Below are positions 34,561 to 47,902 of a DNA stretch of 64,000 bases, one piece after another; within the stretch, counting starts at the first letter, position 1, and each line of letters opens with the position of its first letter. The DNA comes from Dermanyssus gallinae (taxonomy: Eukaryota > Arthropoda > Arachnida > Mesostigmata > Dermanyssidae), in the NCBI GenBank assembly GCA_003439945.1, contig QVRM01005931.1, forward strand, positions 258,501-322,500. Reading direction: 5' to 3'. The position numbers were made by a program, and so were the translations under genes. The notes under the pieces are model-generated. The model was not told the origin of the DNA. It was given only the letters and a program-made list of their open reading frames with translations, and made no database searches.

Positions 34561-37500
34561 CAGAGTTCCGGTAGGCATTGTTAACGGTAGTATCCCTAGC
34601 CTTCTATCGTTGTTGCTGCTGTTGTTGTTGCTGTTATTGTTGTCGGTGTTATTGTTTTCACGGATCACAGCCCCGCTCTCGAACTGTCCGGAGGTTTTAG
34701 TAGAGCAAACGTCGTTCTGCCGGATTTTGCCGCTTCTGTATAGTTTCATCCAGCTACTCTAATATGGGGTCTTCGGACGCGACCTCCTCCGTACGTGTGT
34801 GGCGCGCAATTGGTTGCTGTCATCAACCCAACAAGCAGGCAGCGATACCCAGTCGAACTCACTCTCTCTCTCGGTAGAATCATGTGGAGCCACCCCATGG
34901 CCAAGATGAATGCACAGCCGCCAGCACTGCCGGAGAGCCCGCTAACGCTAATGTCAACGATAGTGGGCAGTGTCGGCAGTGGGAGGTCGAGACGAGTGAG
35001 GACGGGTGGGCGACGAGATTAGACCGGAACAAACGAGAGCATACTAGGTAAGGGGTTGTAGCCGAGCACACGAACAGCTATTATAACACGACAGGTGTTA
35101 CTACAGCTGGCCTTTTGTATCGCTGCTGCTGCTGCTGGTGCTGCTGCTGCCGCCACAACCATCACTGAGTGAAAGCCTGAGTTGTCTGGCTGAGAGAGAG
35201 AGTTTAAGGAGTCCAAAGTTGGCGCGGGAGTTTTTGCTTGACAAACATGACACGCTTGTGTGTGTCACAGTGTGTGAATCCGCAGCAGATCTTCTCAATC
35301 GAAGAAGAATGATCTCAAATCGCACCGCATGGTGACGGCGAATCTGGCAAATGGATATAATAAATAATAACAAAACAACGACGACGACGACAACAAAAAC
35401 AACGACTATAATAACAACAATAAAATGACCTGTAAAATGGCATAGGTGCTGAATAAGTACTGCGAACATACTAACAACAATAGCAACAACACCAACAGCT
35501 CAAGAGAATGCCGCGCCGCGACTACCGACCAAGGATTTCGGATGTATTAAAGCTAATGCCGCCATCAGACGGATGATTACTGGTTCACTGAAAAGTGGCG
35601 GTGTTTCAATTGCAATTAGTTTAGCAGACGTTAAGCATCTGTGTGGGTGTATCTATCTATCTGTATGTATATGGATGGATGGACGCGCAACACGACCAAT
35701 TGCAAATCAAATACGTCGTCAGAAGGAAAATGAACAAAAATCGACACAGTGCAGAGGCGAGAATTGTGCGTTGATTGCGCGAATCGAGTGCGCGAGGTTA
35801 GAACTACTGAACTGTCGACAAATCTCAGCAGACAGCATTTTCAAGTAACTAAAGCCGAAGAGCTCGAACATGATCGAATTCGACGTGGCGACATAATATT
35901 ATTAGCCGTTCGTCCGAGGCAACACGATTTTACAGAGAACGGCACGTTTCAGTCTATAGCTGTGTCGAGCTATTTTCATTTCGTGCCAAAATCTACTAAT
36001 AATGCAACGACAATGGCAAGATGGGCTTGGCATGTTTTGACTTTGGCTTTTCCCAATTCCTCTTCTTCGTCTTCATCCCGTTGTTTTTTTGTCGTCGTCA
36101 TGATGTGTCATGCTTCCTCTGCTCCCGCCGTCGGAGACGACAGCCGGTGTGCGGTCTATGCTAAACAGTATTGGCAGCGTTAAAGAGCTCCATGCGTGGG
36201 CGTACCATCAGTGTGCTGCTGCCGCTGCCGATGTTGTTGTTGTTGCTGCTGTTGCTGACAAGGGACAACAGCAACAATCACAACAGTAATAACAACAAAA
36301 ACACAACTACAGCAACAACAACAACAACAGCCAATGCCAACCGTCCAGCAAGAGGCAAGGGAGCTTCTATCTTAGATGTTTGTATCTCTCAGTATCTCAT
36401 CTTTGTCTCATGCCCCCCTCTCTGTCAGTCTCTCTCTCTCTCTCTCTCTCTCGACTTTAAGTTATTGTTGTTGTTTGGATCGGGGGGTCTTGTTGTCATC
36501 ATAGGTGCGCACGCATGCCTGGTCCATCCTGGTTTCGTTCAATGCTGTACACACCACAACAACCACACTATGCAGCACTACTGCGGTGGTGTCAGTCAAT
36601 GCTGTACACATTCTGGCTTCTTTTCCCTCTCTCCGCCCGCCTCTCTACTCTAAAAGGGTAACAAGTCTCACTACTCATGACAGAATAGCGATAGATCTGA
36701 TTAGTATGCCACAATGTCCATATCAGCAGCAGCAGCATGAGTAATAGATATCATACTAATTTAACCAGCAACTGTGAGTCAAGTATATAAAAACAATCAT
36801 TACAGGAACGACAGGTGCAATTATGGCAGCAGCAGCAGCAGCAGAAGCAGCGGCAGCAGATCACAACGTTTACGGCGTATGAACTGAAGAGTAACAACAA
36901 CAGCAACAACAACAACAACAGCAGCAGCAGCAACAATAATAACAACAGCGACAACAACAACAACAACAACAATGAGTGTTCCCGTCGGAGACACACAACA
37001 ATAGAGCTAAACATGAGGACCTCTCCAATTAGCCGCCCCTCGGGTTATTCATATCGCACAAAAGCCGGCGATTTTCGGAAAAACAGCGGAAAAACTGCTG
37101 CAACAGCAGCTGCATCACCACCACCACCACCAGTAACACTATTCGTCACAATACCAAGCAATATGGGAATCACCAACAACATCACAACAATAACCACAAC
37201 AAATATCACCAAACACACACACAACAAAGATCACCCCCATTCACTGTACTTCTATTCTATTACTACTACTACTACAACTTCTCCCTACGGCGACAACGAT
37301 TACTGCTACACGAAACTCAAAAAAGCGCACAGGCTCTCGCGTTCGTGCAACAACATGTCGCGACGACGGCACACATGATTGACACATGATTTTCATGAAT
37401 CCTCATTCACTCATCACTCAATCACTCACTCACTCACTCATTCATTATCCATCTCGAATGGCACAATTGCAACGACGACACGTCGACGACACAGACAGCG

Positions 37501-38151
37501 AAAGGTGACGACGTTTTCTACGATGGAACACCACTGCTGTCAATGTTACTATTCGGACGGCGGCGACAATAGCAACTTCTTCTTCTACTACTACAACAAC
37601 TACGACTATTACTACTACTACTACTAATACTACTACGACTATTTCTCCTACTTCTACCACGATAGCTGTAAAACTGCGACCCAGTAGCCTTGTTTGCTCT
37701 TCATCATGGACAAAATTCATTAGCATCGGCCTAGTTAAACTAGCTAGATAGTTAGCTAACTGATGACAGCTCATGACTGGCAACGATCAGTTCGACGTGA
37801 TAATGACGTTGACGACGACGACAGCATCAACAACAACAACAACGGCGGCTGCAACGGTAATACGAACAGCAACAACAACAGTAACAACGACAGCAGAGAA
37901 CACGACGATGACAACAACAACAACAAGAATCAACCATTCGTAGGAAAGGTCACTTGTTGAATGGCAGCTGTTGCTGTAAAAACAGCAACATATCACAACA
38001 TAACAACAATCACAGCAACAGCAACATATCACAGCAACGACGACAGTAGTCACAAATCCATCATCATAATCACCATCGCCTCTTCTAAAACCCACCCACC
38101 CCACGATCACTGAGCCCGGTAACGGCGCCATCCTAGACGTCATCAATGATC

Positions 38152-38182
<31 letters not shown>

Positions 38183-39418
38183 TGTCGTTGTGGAGATATT
38201 CGTGGATATTAACGTTGTTGCTCTCGTATTGCAGAGGTAACAGCAACAACACAACAGAACTAGATCATCACCGTCATCATCATCATCATTATCATTATAT
38301 CACAAGTAGAGCGTGCTGGTTGTTAGTCATCAATCAGCAAACAGTCCGTCCTCCTTAAAGGCACGCTATTTAGTTGTCGCCTACTTCCCCCGCACCTGCG
38401 CGCCGGCCGTTGCTAATTATTTTATTATCTTTTATATTTCTGTTATTATTAAGATTTACATTAATTTGCTGGTTAGTTTCATTCACAGCCATGGACAACG
38501 TCTTGGTGATGAGGATCACTGTCACCTTATGACATCGTGTACCTCGTAAACGGCAAGGGCTTACAGGTAGCAGAGCACCAACCAAGCTCAGCAATAGCGG
38601 CTAATGCGACAACAGTGTGACAGAACGCTGAGGGAGGCCGCCGGCCCCGGCCGAACAGGCGGGCGGTTTTATTATCGTCACATTCGATCCTCCCGGGTCG
38701 ACAGTGGCCAACCCGAATCTGTTACTGTTATATTGCTATTTTAACCACCACCACCACCTACACAACAACAGCAACAGCAACAACAACAACAGCAGTAGAA
38801 GCACCAACAACAACACCAGCAGCAGCAGTGAGCAACTATAACAACAATAGCAACAGCAGCAACAATAGTAGCCGCAGCAGCAACAATAATAGCCGCAGCA
38901 TCAACAACATCAACATCAACAACAACAACAACAACAACAGCAAAACAATCATCGTGACAGCTCGTTGTATTCTCCGTTACATAGAATTGCTGCACCGTTG
39001 TGCAGCATTTGCAGCCGGTTGCAGGACCATCTTCTCCAGTATATTCGTCGTCGTTATCATCATCACCACCATTACCAGCACAATCACCATTACCACCACC
39101 ACCTCGACCGACCACCTTATTTATCCTTTTCCAGCAGCAACTACGGCGAGACCTTTATAATAATAATAATAATAATAACAACAACAACAACACAACCATC
39201 ACAACACAAACTATTGCAACAAGAATGGCTCGATATTTGCGGCATCGGATAGCGGCACCGGTCAGCGACAGGGACGGCCCTAATCACGACGACGATTATG
39301 ATAATAAAACAATAATAGCAACAATACGAATTAGAATAAAAACAACAACATTAACAGCAGCGGTAGCAGCAGCAGCAACAACGAACTGATGATCATGACG
39401 GAAGACAGAGTCAAATAG

Positions 39419-39449
<31 letters not shown>

Positions 39450-42180
39450 ACCTGTCATTGACTTGATTATTATTATCGTTGTTGTTGTTATTATTGTTAT
39501 GGAGCACCGTTGGGAGTAAAGCAATGAAGAAGACCTCGTCGTTGTTGTCTTCGCAGCCCTTCTTCTCTTCCTCTCGTAGCAGCAGAGAGTCTTGTCTCAA
39601 TCAGTGTACTCAGGAGAGTACTAAATAAAACACACGTAACAACACTACTTGACAACAAACAGAATACTTCCATTTCGGGCGAGTACAGTTCAGTTGACTG
39701 TCTGCGTGTCTGTCATTGTCTGACTGATGAGATTTAAAATTCCCGTCCGTCCATGTGCCCGGTGGTGCACAGCACTGAGCAGGTTGACTTAGGTTTGACT
39801 ACTATTTAGCTCGTCAAGTTGGTTGGTTAACTGTCTGGATGGAGGTATAGAGATAGATAGATAGACATATATAGGTAGATAGACAGATAAAAGGTCTATG
39901 GGTATGTAGATCTTTGACTTGAGCTGGGTGGGCGTAGGTGACGGTGTTAGTGGTGCAAACTCATACATATACAGATACACAGAGAGACAGACAGACAGAC
40001 ACCCAGACAGACAGAAAAACAGGCGCGCAACGGGGCGCAGGTGGGCGGAGGCGCGACCGGGCGAGCATAGTGTCGAAGGGGGCGCAACCGACCGGGTTGT
40101 GAACAACGGAACAACTCTACGACGACCAGGTTCCACCAGATCACGAACTCCAACGAACTACGAGAGAGCGAAGGCCAGCAAAGGCCACAGGCATATCGAA
40201 GGCACTTCGGGCGGGCGGGCGTTCGGGCTGACGGTGGCTTTACCCTATTGATTCCTTCCGAAAAGCTTCTTCTTACCCCTTGGCTGGATCTAACACAAAA
40301 ACAATTGTTGTTGTTATACCCTATTGAACAAACAACTGTGTCGAGATTCATTCACGCTGTCGCTGGTAGATTGGTTGGTCGGTCGGTTGGTTGGTTGGTT
40401 AGCAGGTCATGGGCCGAGTAATCTATTGGTTAGAAGGTCGCCGTATGCAGGCAGCCATTTAGTCAGGCACAAATAGATACACAAACGTATAAATAAACAA
40501 ACAAACATATACAAACAAACAAACAGACAGACAGACGAACACAGAGACACAGGCAGCCGGATAGGGTGGCTGGTTGGACGGCGGCCGCGACGACAACAAC
40601 AACAACAACGGCACTGGCTGCTGTAGCAGTGGCAGTGGCTGGAGGGGACACGACCAGTTGTGGCGCCAGAATGATTTGGGCCGCCAACGGTGGCGGTAGC
40701 GCCCGCTAGTTCGCCTATCGTCGCCTATCGCCGTCGATGTCGTTGTCGTTGTCGCCTATGGTGGCCATTCAGCCACAGAGTAATGATACGGTGACGATGA
40801 TGCTTCGTTTCGTTTCGCATTGCGCTTTGATTTCTCGACGTACGCAGTGTTTCGCGGGCGGCTGGCTGGCCGGCCGAGCGAGCGACCGGGCGGGCACAGT
40901 CAGTCGCAAAGCGATAGACATATGAACTAGAACTAATTATTGCCACTGCGTTGACTAATTGGTGTGTGCGCTCGTCGTGCATATCCGTTCGATGACGTCG
41001 GGCCGCTAATAACAGTTACGTATTGTTGTTGTTGTTGTTGTTGTTGTTATTGTTATTGTTGTTGCTGCTGCTGCTGCTATTGGTATTGCTATTGTTGCTG
41101 TTCTTGTTATTGTTGTTGCTACTACTACTATTATTATTGTTGCTGCTGCTGTTGTTGCCTTTGTTGTTGTGGTTGCTGCTGCTGCTGTCGAACGTCATCG
41201 AAGGTCTGCCTGAGTAATCCAGCACAGCGTTGCACTGTTGTTGTTGTTGTTGAAGACGTCGTCGTTGTTGTTATTGTTGTTGTAGTCGTCGTCGTCGTCG
41301 TTGTTGTTGTTGTTGTTGCTCTCATTCCGCACGCTAGCCAGCGTGAGTGAGCCGAAGACCGAGTGCAAATCATCTCGATTATCCACTGCTGCTACTACAA
41401 CTACGAGTAGGATGGCTGTTATTGCAGTAATTGCTACTGCTGTACTTGCCACTGGCACTGGTAACGCACGCAAGAAACCAACCAACCAAGTAGTAGTTTC
41501 TTCACCCGTAGTCGGCTTGAGACTTGATGACTCGGAGATGATCGCACCTACGATGATGATCAACAACATCCACTAGTCTACGAGTCTAAGTCTCCGGGTA
41601 GGTACGACTGATTGTTCCTATAGTAATAATACTAATACTAATAATAATAACCAGCTCCACCATCCGCCCGCCATCCCGCTCGTCCGTCCGTCAGGTTCGT
41701 TCGTTCGTTCATCGACCAACCAGACAGACCAACCTGAATGAACTGCCACTGTGCCACCACCGCCACCACCACCACCACCACCCCCCCCACTCATCACCAC
41801 CCCCGCTGCCGAGGACGCACAGAAACAGGCCCGAACGGGCTGAATCGAGCGTCTTGCGAGCTGGTCGAACTCACCTTCGGTCGACATGGCGCCCGGGAGA
41901 AGGCCGGGCGGCGCCAACACAAAATCTAGAAACGAAAACGCCAAAAAAACTCTCTCGCGACTCAACAATCACACGGACGACAAAACACCACCATTCGAAC
42001 AACTACTACTAGCCGTTTTGTTTATTCCATCGCCGCCGCCGCCACCGCCGCCGCTGCTGCTGCTCTGTATCTATGTGTGTGCGTGTGTGTTTGTCTGTAG
42101 CTGTGTGTATTTGTGTGTATCTGGGTATGAGTGTGTATTATGATCGAGTTCGTGACGGTCGGTTGGTTGGTGTGAGTGTG
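34560..42180. repeat. Trinucleotide-repeat desert (CAA/CAG/GTT/GAC/ATT)
   Basis: Dense CAA, CAG, GAC and GTT repeats recur on both strands, for example 36,880-36,975, 37,800-37,925, 38,760-38,945, 41,015-41,200 and 41,240-41,320. They generate many Asn-, Gln-, Thr- or Val-runs in open frames. Frames here change residue type with frame and have no motif, so I call none as genes. The region may be intron or regulatory DNA of a gene outside my recognition. Confidence 0.6.
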
Positions 42181-42200
42181 CGGTCTTGCCTAATAGGGGG

Positions 42201-42267
42201 CGCTGCCGTCGCCGCCAGAGGCCGCCACCGCCAGGCGCGGTGGCGGCCTCTGGCGGCGGCGGCGGCG
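42201..42267. repeat. GC-rich perfect hairpin
   Basis: A 21-bp arm (GCCGCCAGAGGCCGCCACCGC, 42,211-42,231) is perfectly inverted at 42,237-42,257 around a 5-nt loop CAGGC. Pairing extends outward about 10 bp more with two G.U positions, giving a stem near 31 bp. It sits in a short CpG-rich island within AT-rich DNA. Confidence 0.9.
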
Positions 42268-42281
42268 GCGGCGACGCGCCA

Positions 42282-42813
42282 AATTCAAATCTCGCAAGGC
42301 GGAAGGGCGGCCGCGGCGACGTTTATTATTATTATTATTAAGCCCGTTGCCGGTCGCTGCCGGCACTATCGACTGTGCATGCATGCACATACAACGTGAG
42401 GGAGGCGCGCTTCGGAACGGCACCGAAACTCGGCGACTGTCAAACAGACGAATCGCGCTGGTAGAAGCAATAATAAAAACCATAATAATAATAATAAAAA
42501 TAATAACTTAACAATTCAAAACTATCAGAAAACAACCAACAAGGGTAGCATAACAAACATAAGCAAACAGTTTGTTGTTTGCCGGGGACAAATCGATATC
42601 TATACGTGAGTGACATAAATACTTATAATATAAACTATTTTACAATCAGCAACAAGAGCCAAAAACTGCTTATATCACACAATGTGCTGGCCCGCCAATT
42701 ATGGCCGCAATATAACTCGATTAAATAATAACCGTGTCGTGTCACTCTAAACGCTTAAGCTTCTTCCTCTTGCTTCTTCCAAAACAAACTCGTCTAAGAC
42801 GAATGCATATATA

Positions 42814-42903
<90 letters not shown>

Positions 42904-43432
42904 TGTCAATATAAATATCAACTACGAGACGAGGAGACGAACTAATGTCGTCGTATTCCTCTTATTAATCCTATTATTCGGTCAAAGAAAGTATGTTTTG
43001 TGGTCCGTCACCTTCACCACAATAGATACATGGTCGAACTCCTGAACGACGACACAGGGTGTCATTGTCATCAATGCTGACTGATTCAGAAATTGTTGCT
43101 TGATTGCTTGGCATCGCAGCAAGCAGTTTGCATAGTCTGCTGTAGTGTACGAGAAGGCAGCCTCGAGGCTGGCGAGCCTCGAAAAGATACGGAAAAGAGG
43201 TATCTATCCGGTGTCCACTTTAAACATACGTATCGAGCGTATCCTTTTCCGTCGAATTGGAGATTGGCTGACTGACAGACGAGCTGACAGCTGTCTCGTC
43301 GACTCGCCAAACAATCACCATTCATCAGTGTGAGATGAATTTTTTCCACAACCTGTTTGTTGTTAAGGCGCCGACACACAGAGTGATGCCGTCTACACCT
43401 ACCATATACACCTCTTCTCTCTCTCTCTCTCG

Positions 43433-43493
<61 letters not shown>

Positions 43494-44555
43494 CACCTGT
43501 CCGGCAGTGGATTTACGTCGCACTAGCGATTGTTGTGTAGTAGAAGTAAATCCACCCGCCTAAGAACAACAGCGCCAGCAACCGCCGTGCAAAAAAACAG
43601 AATGACAGCAGTCACAACAACAACAGCAACAACAACAACAACTACAACAGCAGCAGCAGCAACATCAACAACAACTACAACAGCAGCAACAACAACAGCA
43701 ACGATTACAACAACATTGACGACAACAACATGACAACAACTAGTCGCCTTGTGTCGCTTGGCGTGCCAGGCGGCGCCACTTGCACTCAAAAGTTCTCTAA
43801 TCAGCTGTTTGAGCAGGGAGGGATATGGCTTTGGTCGGGAGAAGCGGCCCCCGTCGATAGGTAGACGATGTATGCGTCACGTTGTCCAGCGATCGCCTAC
43901 AACAAATCTAAGTACAACAATGACAACAATAACAACAACAACTACAACAACGAGGCAACAACAACGGCGACGACGACGACAACAACAACAACAACAAAAT
44001 CTACTACTGTCACTCTGCTGCATCTACAATAGAACAATTCTACCTAGGCGATATGATGACGGTGACGATAATGATAAAGCCGCTACGTGACCGACGTTGT
44101 TTCTGTGAGTTGAACAGAGTTCTAAAGTTCAAACTTTCTTCATGTGTTGCTGTTTCATCAAACTTTCCGCAGGACTCTGTTCTCAACACTCGACTACAAA
44201 CACGGCGACACCGACAAACGAAACAATCGAAGAATTTAAACAATTTGTTGTTGTTGTTGTAGTTGTTGCTGCTGCTGTTTTGCTCAACTACGTTGCCGTT
44301 GAGAAGAAGTCAAATCATGATGAACAGAACGCAACTCAACCCAAAGTGACAGCAACACAATGATGGTGTTGTTGGAACGTTGAAGTTTTTCTGTCCGTTG
44401 CTCTGTAAAGCAGAGCAAGGGATCTATCTGCCACCTTTGTGGTGGTGATGGTGGTGGTGATAGTTGTGGTGGTTGTAGTACATATCTGTGGGTGCACGAA
44501 ATGTTAGCAAGCGGAAACGTGAGACCCACTTCTGAAGTACAGAAATACTACTAAA
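42282..44555. other. Non-coding, microsatellite-rich
   Basis: Contains (ATT)n at about 42,323-42,340, (AT)n at 42,808-42,901 and 43,436-43,491, and CAA/CAG-rich blocks at 43,610-43,740 and 43,895-44,000. No gene is recognised. Confidence 0.6.
42808..42901. repeat. (AT)n microsatellite, about 90 bp
   Basis: Almost uninterrupted AT dinucleotide repeat after one TTT interruption near 42,815. Confidence 0.95.
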
Positions 44556-44590
44556 GTAAAGTTTTCGGGCAGACCCTCAGTCAAGATTTA
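44556..44590 (-). repeat. SINE family A, 3' fragment
   Basis: The minus strand reads AAATCTTGACTGAGGGTCTGCCCGAAAACTTTAC (split here only by length; 34 of about 35 bases align with two mismatches), the 3' end of family A at about 1141-1174. Confidence 0.7.
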
Positions 44591-44704
44591 AGCGATTACT
44601 TCTGATACCACTGTTGTTTCTATCAGGTTTCCACTGTCGGTATATTGCGCTTTGTGTTCCGGTGCAGCTTGCGCGACTGCTTTATTCAGTGTCTGGGCTA
44701 GCCT

Positions 44705-45163
44705 TTACCAGTTAATCAACGATTCACTACGATACAATACGTGTGAGTTGTTGATGATCTCATCATAGTTGATCTCACAATGGCTTGCTTGTGTGCGCAC
44801 GCCCTGAATTGCGTTCTGTGTTGATGTTCGTCGTGATGTGAATGACGTGTATTGTGTGACTTTGTACTCGAAGCCGGTCGAAGAAGAACCGGCGTTCTTT
44901 ATCTTCAACGTCGTCGTGTCGTGGTCGTTGTTGTTGTTGTTGCTGTTTTTAGCGGATTTCGTTAAGCTAGAAATAAGTCGTTCTAAAGCATCACTCAACT
45001 GCCACCTGCCATCCTCCTCCGCCTGATCCACCACATGTACGCCGAACCAACCACATGTGTTGATGACAGACAGAGGGGGGTGGACTTGCAGAGCAGAGAG
45101 CGTGCACCCGGCTGAGGTTTTGTGGGTTGAGTTCGCTGAGCCTGTCAGGCCATCGGCAATCAT
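44705..45163 (-). CDS. Weak open reading frame, 152 codons, hypothetical
   Basis: A true ATG at 45,163 opens a 152-codon frame containing QLSDALERLISSLTKSAK followed by a short Asn run and a basic/Ser-rich tail. I recognise no family and no splice support. It may be an exon or chance. Confidence 0.2.
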   Translation of the reverse strand: MIADGLTGSANSTHKTSAGCTLSALQVHPPLSVINTCGWFGVHVVDQAEEDGRWQLSDALERLISSLTKSAKNSNNNNNDHDTTTLKIKNAGSSSTGFEYKVTQYTSFTSRRTSTQNAIQGVRTQASHCEINYDEIINNSHVLYRSESLINW

Positions 45164-45213
45164 TGTTGTTGGTTGGTTGGCCGGTTGGCCGGCCGGCCTT
45201 CATCGACCTACAT

Positions 45214-45288
45214 CGTCCCCGACTTCACCTCTTCCCTTCGTCCCCGACTTCACCTCTTCCCTTCGTCCCCGACTTCACCTCTTCCCTT
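45214..45288 (+). repeat. Minisatellite, three copies of a 25-bp unit
   Basis: The unit CGTCCCCGACTTCACCTCTTCCCTT is repeated three times without a mismatch, then decays. Confidence 0.9.
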
Positions 45289-45392
45289 CGTCCCTCGTCG
45301 TCGGCCTCACCTTCCCCGCTCCTCGAGGAGGGCCCTCATCGTCGTGGCCTTCTTGTGTTTGACCGCCCGACGACAACGCACTTCGACCGCGC

Positions 45393-45805
45393 ATGACCCT
45401 CGCCGGTGATGATGACGAGGATGATCTGATGATGAGTACGGGGGTAACGAGGACGACGACAATAACAACAACAGCAACAGCACCAACAACGACAACAATA
45501 ACAACCCCGAAGCCAATCATGACGACGACGACACCAGCGACAACAGCCACCACGAAAGAGGCGGCGGCAGCGGCGTCGACGGGGGGCCAAAGTGGAGAGA
45601 CGTGTGCACTGCTGGCCCTCACGCTCTCCGATTCAGACAGTGAGAGCGAGCTGCTCCACTTCAGCCCGCCGAAGAGAAAGATCACCTCGAAGAGGTTGGT
45701 CGGCGGCTTGCTGCTTTGGCACGAGAGGCCGGTGGTGATGGTGGTTGTTGCGAGGAGCCGTGTTGCCAACAACCGTTTCATTGGTGTTTCTCTCTCTAGA
45801 CTTTG

Positions 45806-45806
<1 letters not shown>
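45393..45806 (+). CDS. Weak open reading frame with acidic and basic patches, hypothetical
   Basis: ATG at 45,393 opens 137 codons: an acidic start (GDDDEDD), a Thr-rich middle, then LSDSDSESELLHF followed by PPKRK, a nuclear-localisation-like patch. The frame looks more protein-like than neighbouring repeat frames, but no family is recognised and the antisense frame is also open. Confidence 0.25.
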
Positions 45807-45848
<42 letters not shown>

Positions 45849-46221
45849 ATATATATATTTATATTTCTTCATACAGCGTTATTTGTAAAGAAATACGTGA
45901 GAACAAATGAGTGAAAAATTGGATATCAGGTTTTATTAACTGTGGTTGATAAAAAGTTTCATTAAAATATTCCAGGTCTTTGGGCTGAGACAAAAGAAAG
46001 TGCTAATGTAGTGCTACTGGTGTTCTATGCGTGCACTGCATAACGTCGGTAATTTTTTTAATTAAAGCTTAAAACAGGCAATCACAATGGCCTTGAGGAC
46101 CAACCCAAAAACATTGAGCACATCTAAATAATGCGGCGTTGGGTCTGTACTGTCACGGATGCCCCCAGTATTCAGCAAACAACAGGCATACGAAAAACAT
46201 ATAAATCAGATGAAAGTCGAT

Positions 46222-46378
46222 ATTCAGAGCAAGATGATTTAGTGGCAAAGCCATTGCTTCGCATTGGGGAAGTCGCTGCTCTAGGTCGGTGGCCGGCCTA
46301 TATTAAAATGGTTTTCGTGGTTCCCAACTTAGAGAAAATGAGTACCGGAATGAGCTATAATCGGCCAAGGTCGCAAAA
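46222..46378 (+). repeat. SINE family C, copy 2
   Basis: Aligns with the reverse complement of 655-806: GAGCAAGATGATTTAGTGGCAAAGCC at the head, a decayed B-box region, and a tail AAAATGGTTTTCGTGGTTCCCAACTTAGAGAAAATG. The alignment is continuous over about 150 bp. Confidence 0.75.
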
Positions 46379-47454
46379 AAATTGGTAGCACACATGCCTC
46401 AATAAAAAAGATAGTGCAATACCACCTCATTATTATTATACGTAGTGGGACCACACACAAGCTATATCTAGTGTTCTCGTATTGAGCAAGTAATGGTGGT
46501 GGTGGTGGTCTGTGACTGTCGTAATATTACTGCGTTAAATAATTAATTGCTTAATTGTGTAATGTCATACCAGTACTTTCTAATGAATGTTCGCTCCTGG
46601 AAATCATAAGGTTGGTGATGTCCTCTTCAAACGGCAATTCCTGAACGCTCACAGGGGCAACGCCATGGACGTGCTTGGCACGTTGACTAACTAGAACGTA
46701 GACTATCTCACAGGCTCATCCTAACGAACCAGGGGAATGAAGGTCATGGGGAGATACGAATACGAGTACAGAACACAAGATCACAGCGATAATTATCTCG
46801 CATAAATGGTATCAACTAGTTAGGGAAAATGTCTGCCAAGGAGAGTACCCCATGCGTATTCCTGTAATTACGTTATAGTTAGGGCAGTCACATCGACGAA
46901 CAATAGTCAAATGTTCAGAATTATTCTTAATTTAGTAAGAACTGAGGAGGAAAAGTAGCCGGTTGCTTGTTGTTGGATTTCGCTTGTCTACAGAAGAAGA
47001 ACGTACGGCTTGCTTCAACGGAATTAAAATTTTAGAATTTAAACAAGCAATCGATTCCACGATAAAACAGGGCATTAGAATGAATCGATGACGTACGCTG
47101 GTCTATGAAAACACAACAACACAAGGCGGCATACACATGTGGTGTCCTTCTATACGTCAGGTGCACCCTGAAACTAGATATGCAAGCATTTAAACAACAA
47201 TCTTACGACTTTCGACGTAGTCGGCATGAAGCACACTTGGTGGTCCAGTTGTTTTGTTTTTGTCCCATTGAACTGAGAGTAGGAAGTCTCGAGACTTTGT
47301 AATTATTGAATGGGACCGACCAGACCAAGATATCAGATTGCCAGAGAAAAAATCCTAAACAAACATTACGTTACTTACGAAGAATGACTAGTGATCCGTC
47401 GATTTATTGTGTTGACGTTGTTGTTGTTGTGCTGGCTGGTGTTGTTGCTTGCAG
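46379..47454. other. Non-coding stretch
   Basis: AT-rich DNA with no recognisable gene, RNA or repeat family. Confidence 0.5.
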
Positions 47455-47902
47455 AAAACGGCGTCGCAGAACCCGCTTGGATGGATCCCCAGCTTACGCG
47501 TTCCCGCAATGGACTGTGGCGGGCGTGATTCCCGCGTTCGATAGCCTGTCCCGTATTGGGTGGTTCCTTTTTGCCACCCTTGTAGTCGGCGTTCTGCTGA
47601 TCGAGGGTGTGATGCTCGTACGATTGCGAAATCGGGTTAACCGGATTCTTCTCGACCGAAGCCTGAACACCGAACAACAAAGCAACGGTGTCGTTCAGCG
47701 CCACCACCCCGGCGACAACACCAACGCTAACAACAACAGCAGTAGCAGCAGCAGCAGTAACAACATCAACGCTAAAACCAGCAACAACAGCAATAGCAGC
47801 AGCAGTAACAACAGTAGCAGCAAAAACGGTGAGAATTTTCATTACGACGATTATGATTATGATGATAATAATGATGATGATGACGACGATGAGAAGAATT
47901 AA
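47455..47902 (+). CDS. Possible exon: single membrane segment followed by a low-complexity tail
   Basis: An acceptor-like TTGCTTGCAG precedes a frame open to the TAA at 47,902. It reads a basic patch (KRRRRTR), then a hydrophobic segment (WFLFATLVVGVLLIEGVMLV) and a basic stop-transfer (RLRNRVNR). A Ser/Asn-rich run and an acidic Tyr/Asp tail follow. Base composition of the first 250 bp is coding-like compared with its flanks. The preceding D..SR pattern faintly recalls the last membrane helix of Cys-loop channels, but the long tail does not fit. No upstream exon was found. Confidence 0.35.

Noticed and set aside
36171..37627. Long Asn/Thr/Ser-rich open frames (also at 38.8-39.4 kb and 43.5-44.1 kb)
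   Set aside because: They are translations of CAA/CAG repeats; several frames and both strands are open alike and none has a motif.
46131..46388. 85-codon plus-strand frame
   Set aside because: It coincides with SINE family C copy 2, so the frame is incidental.
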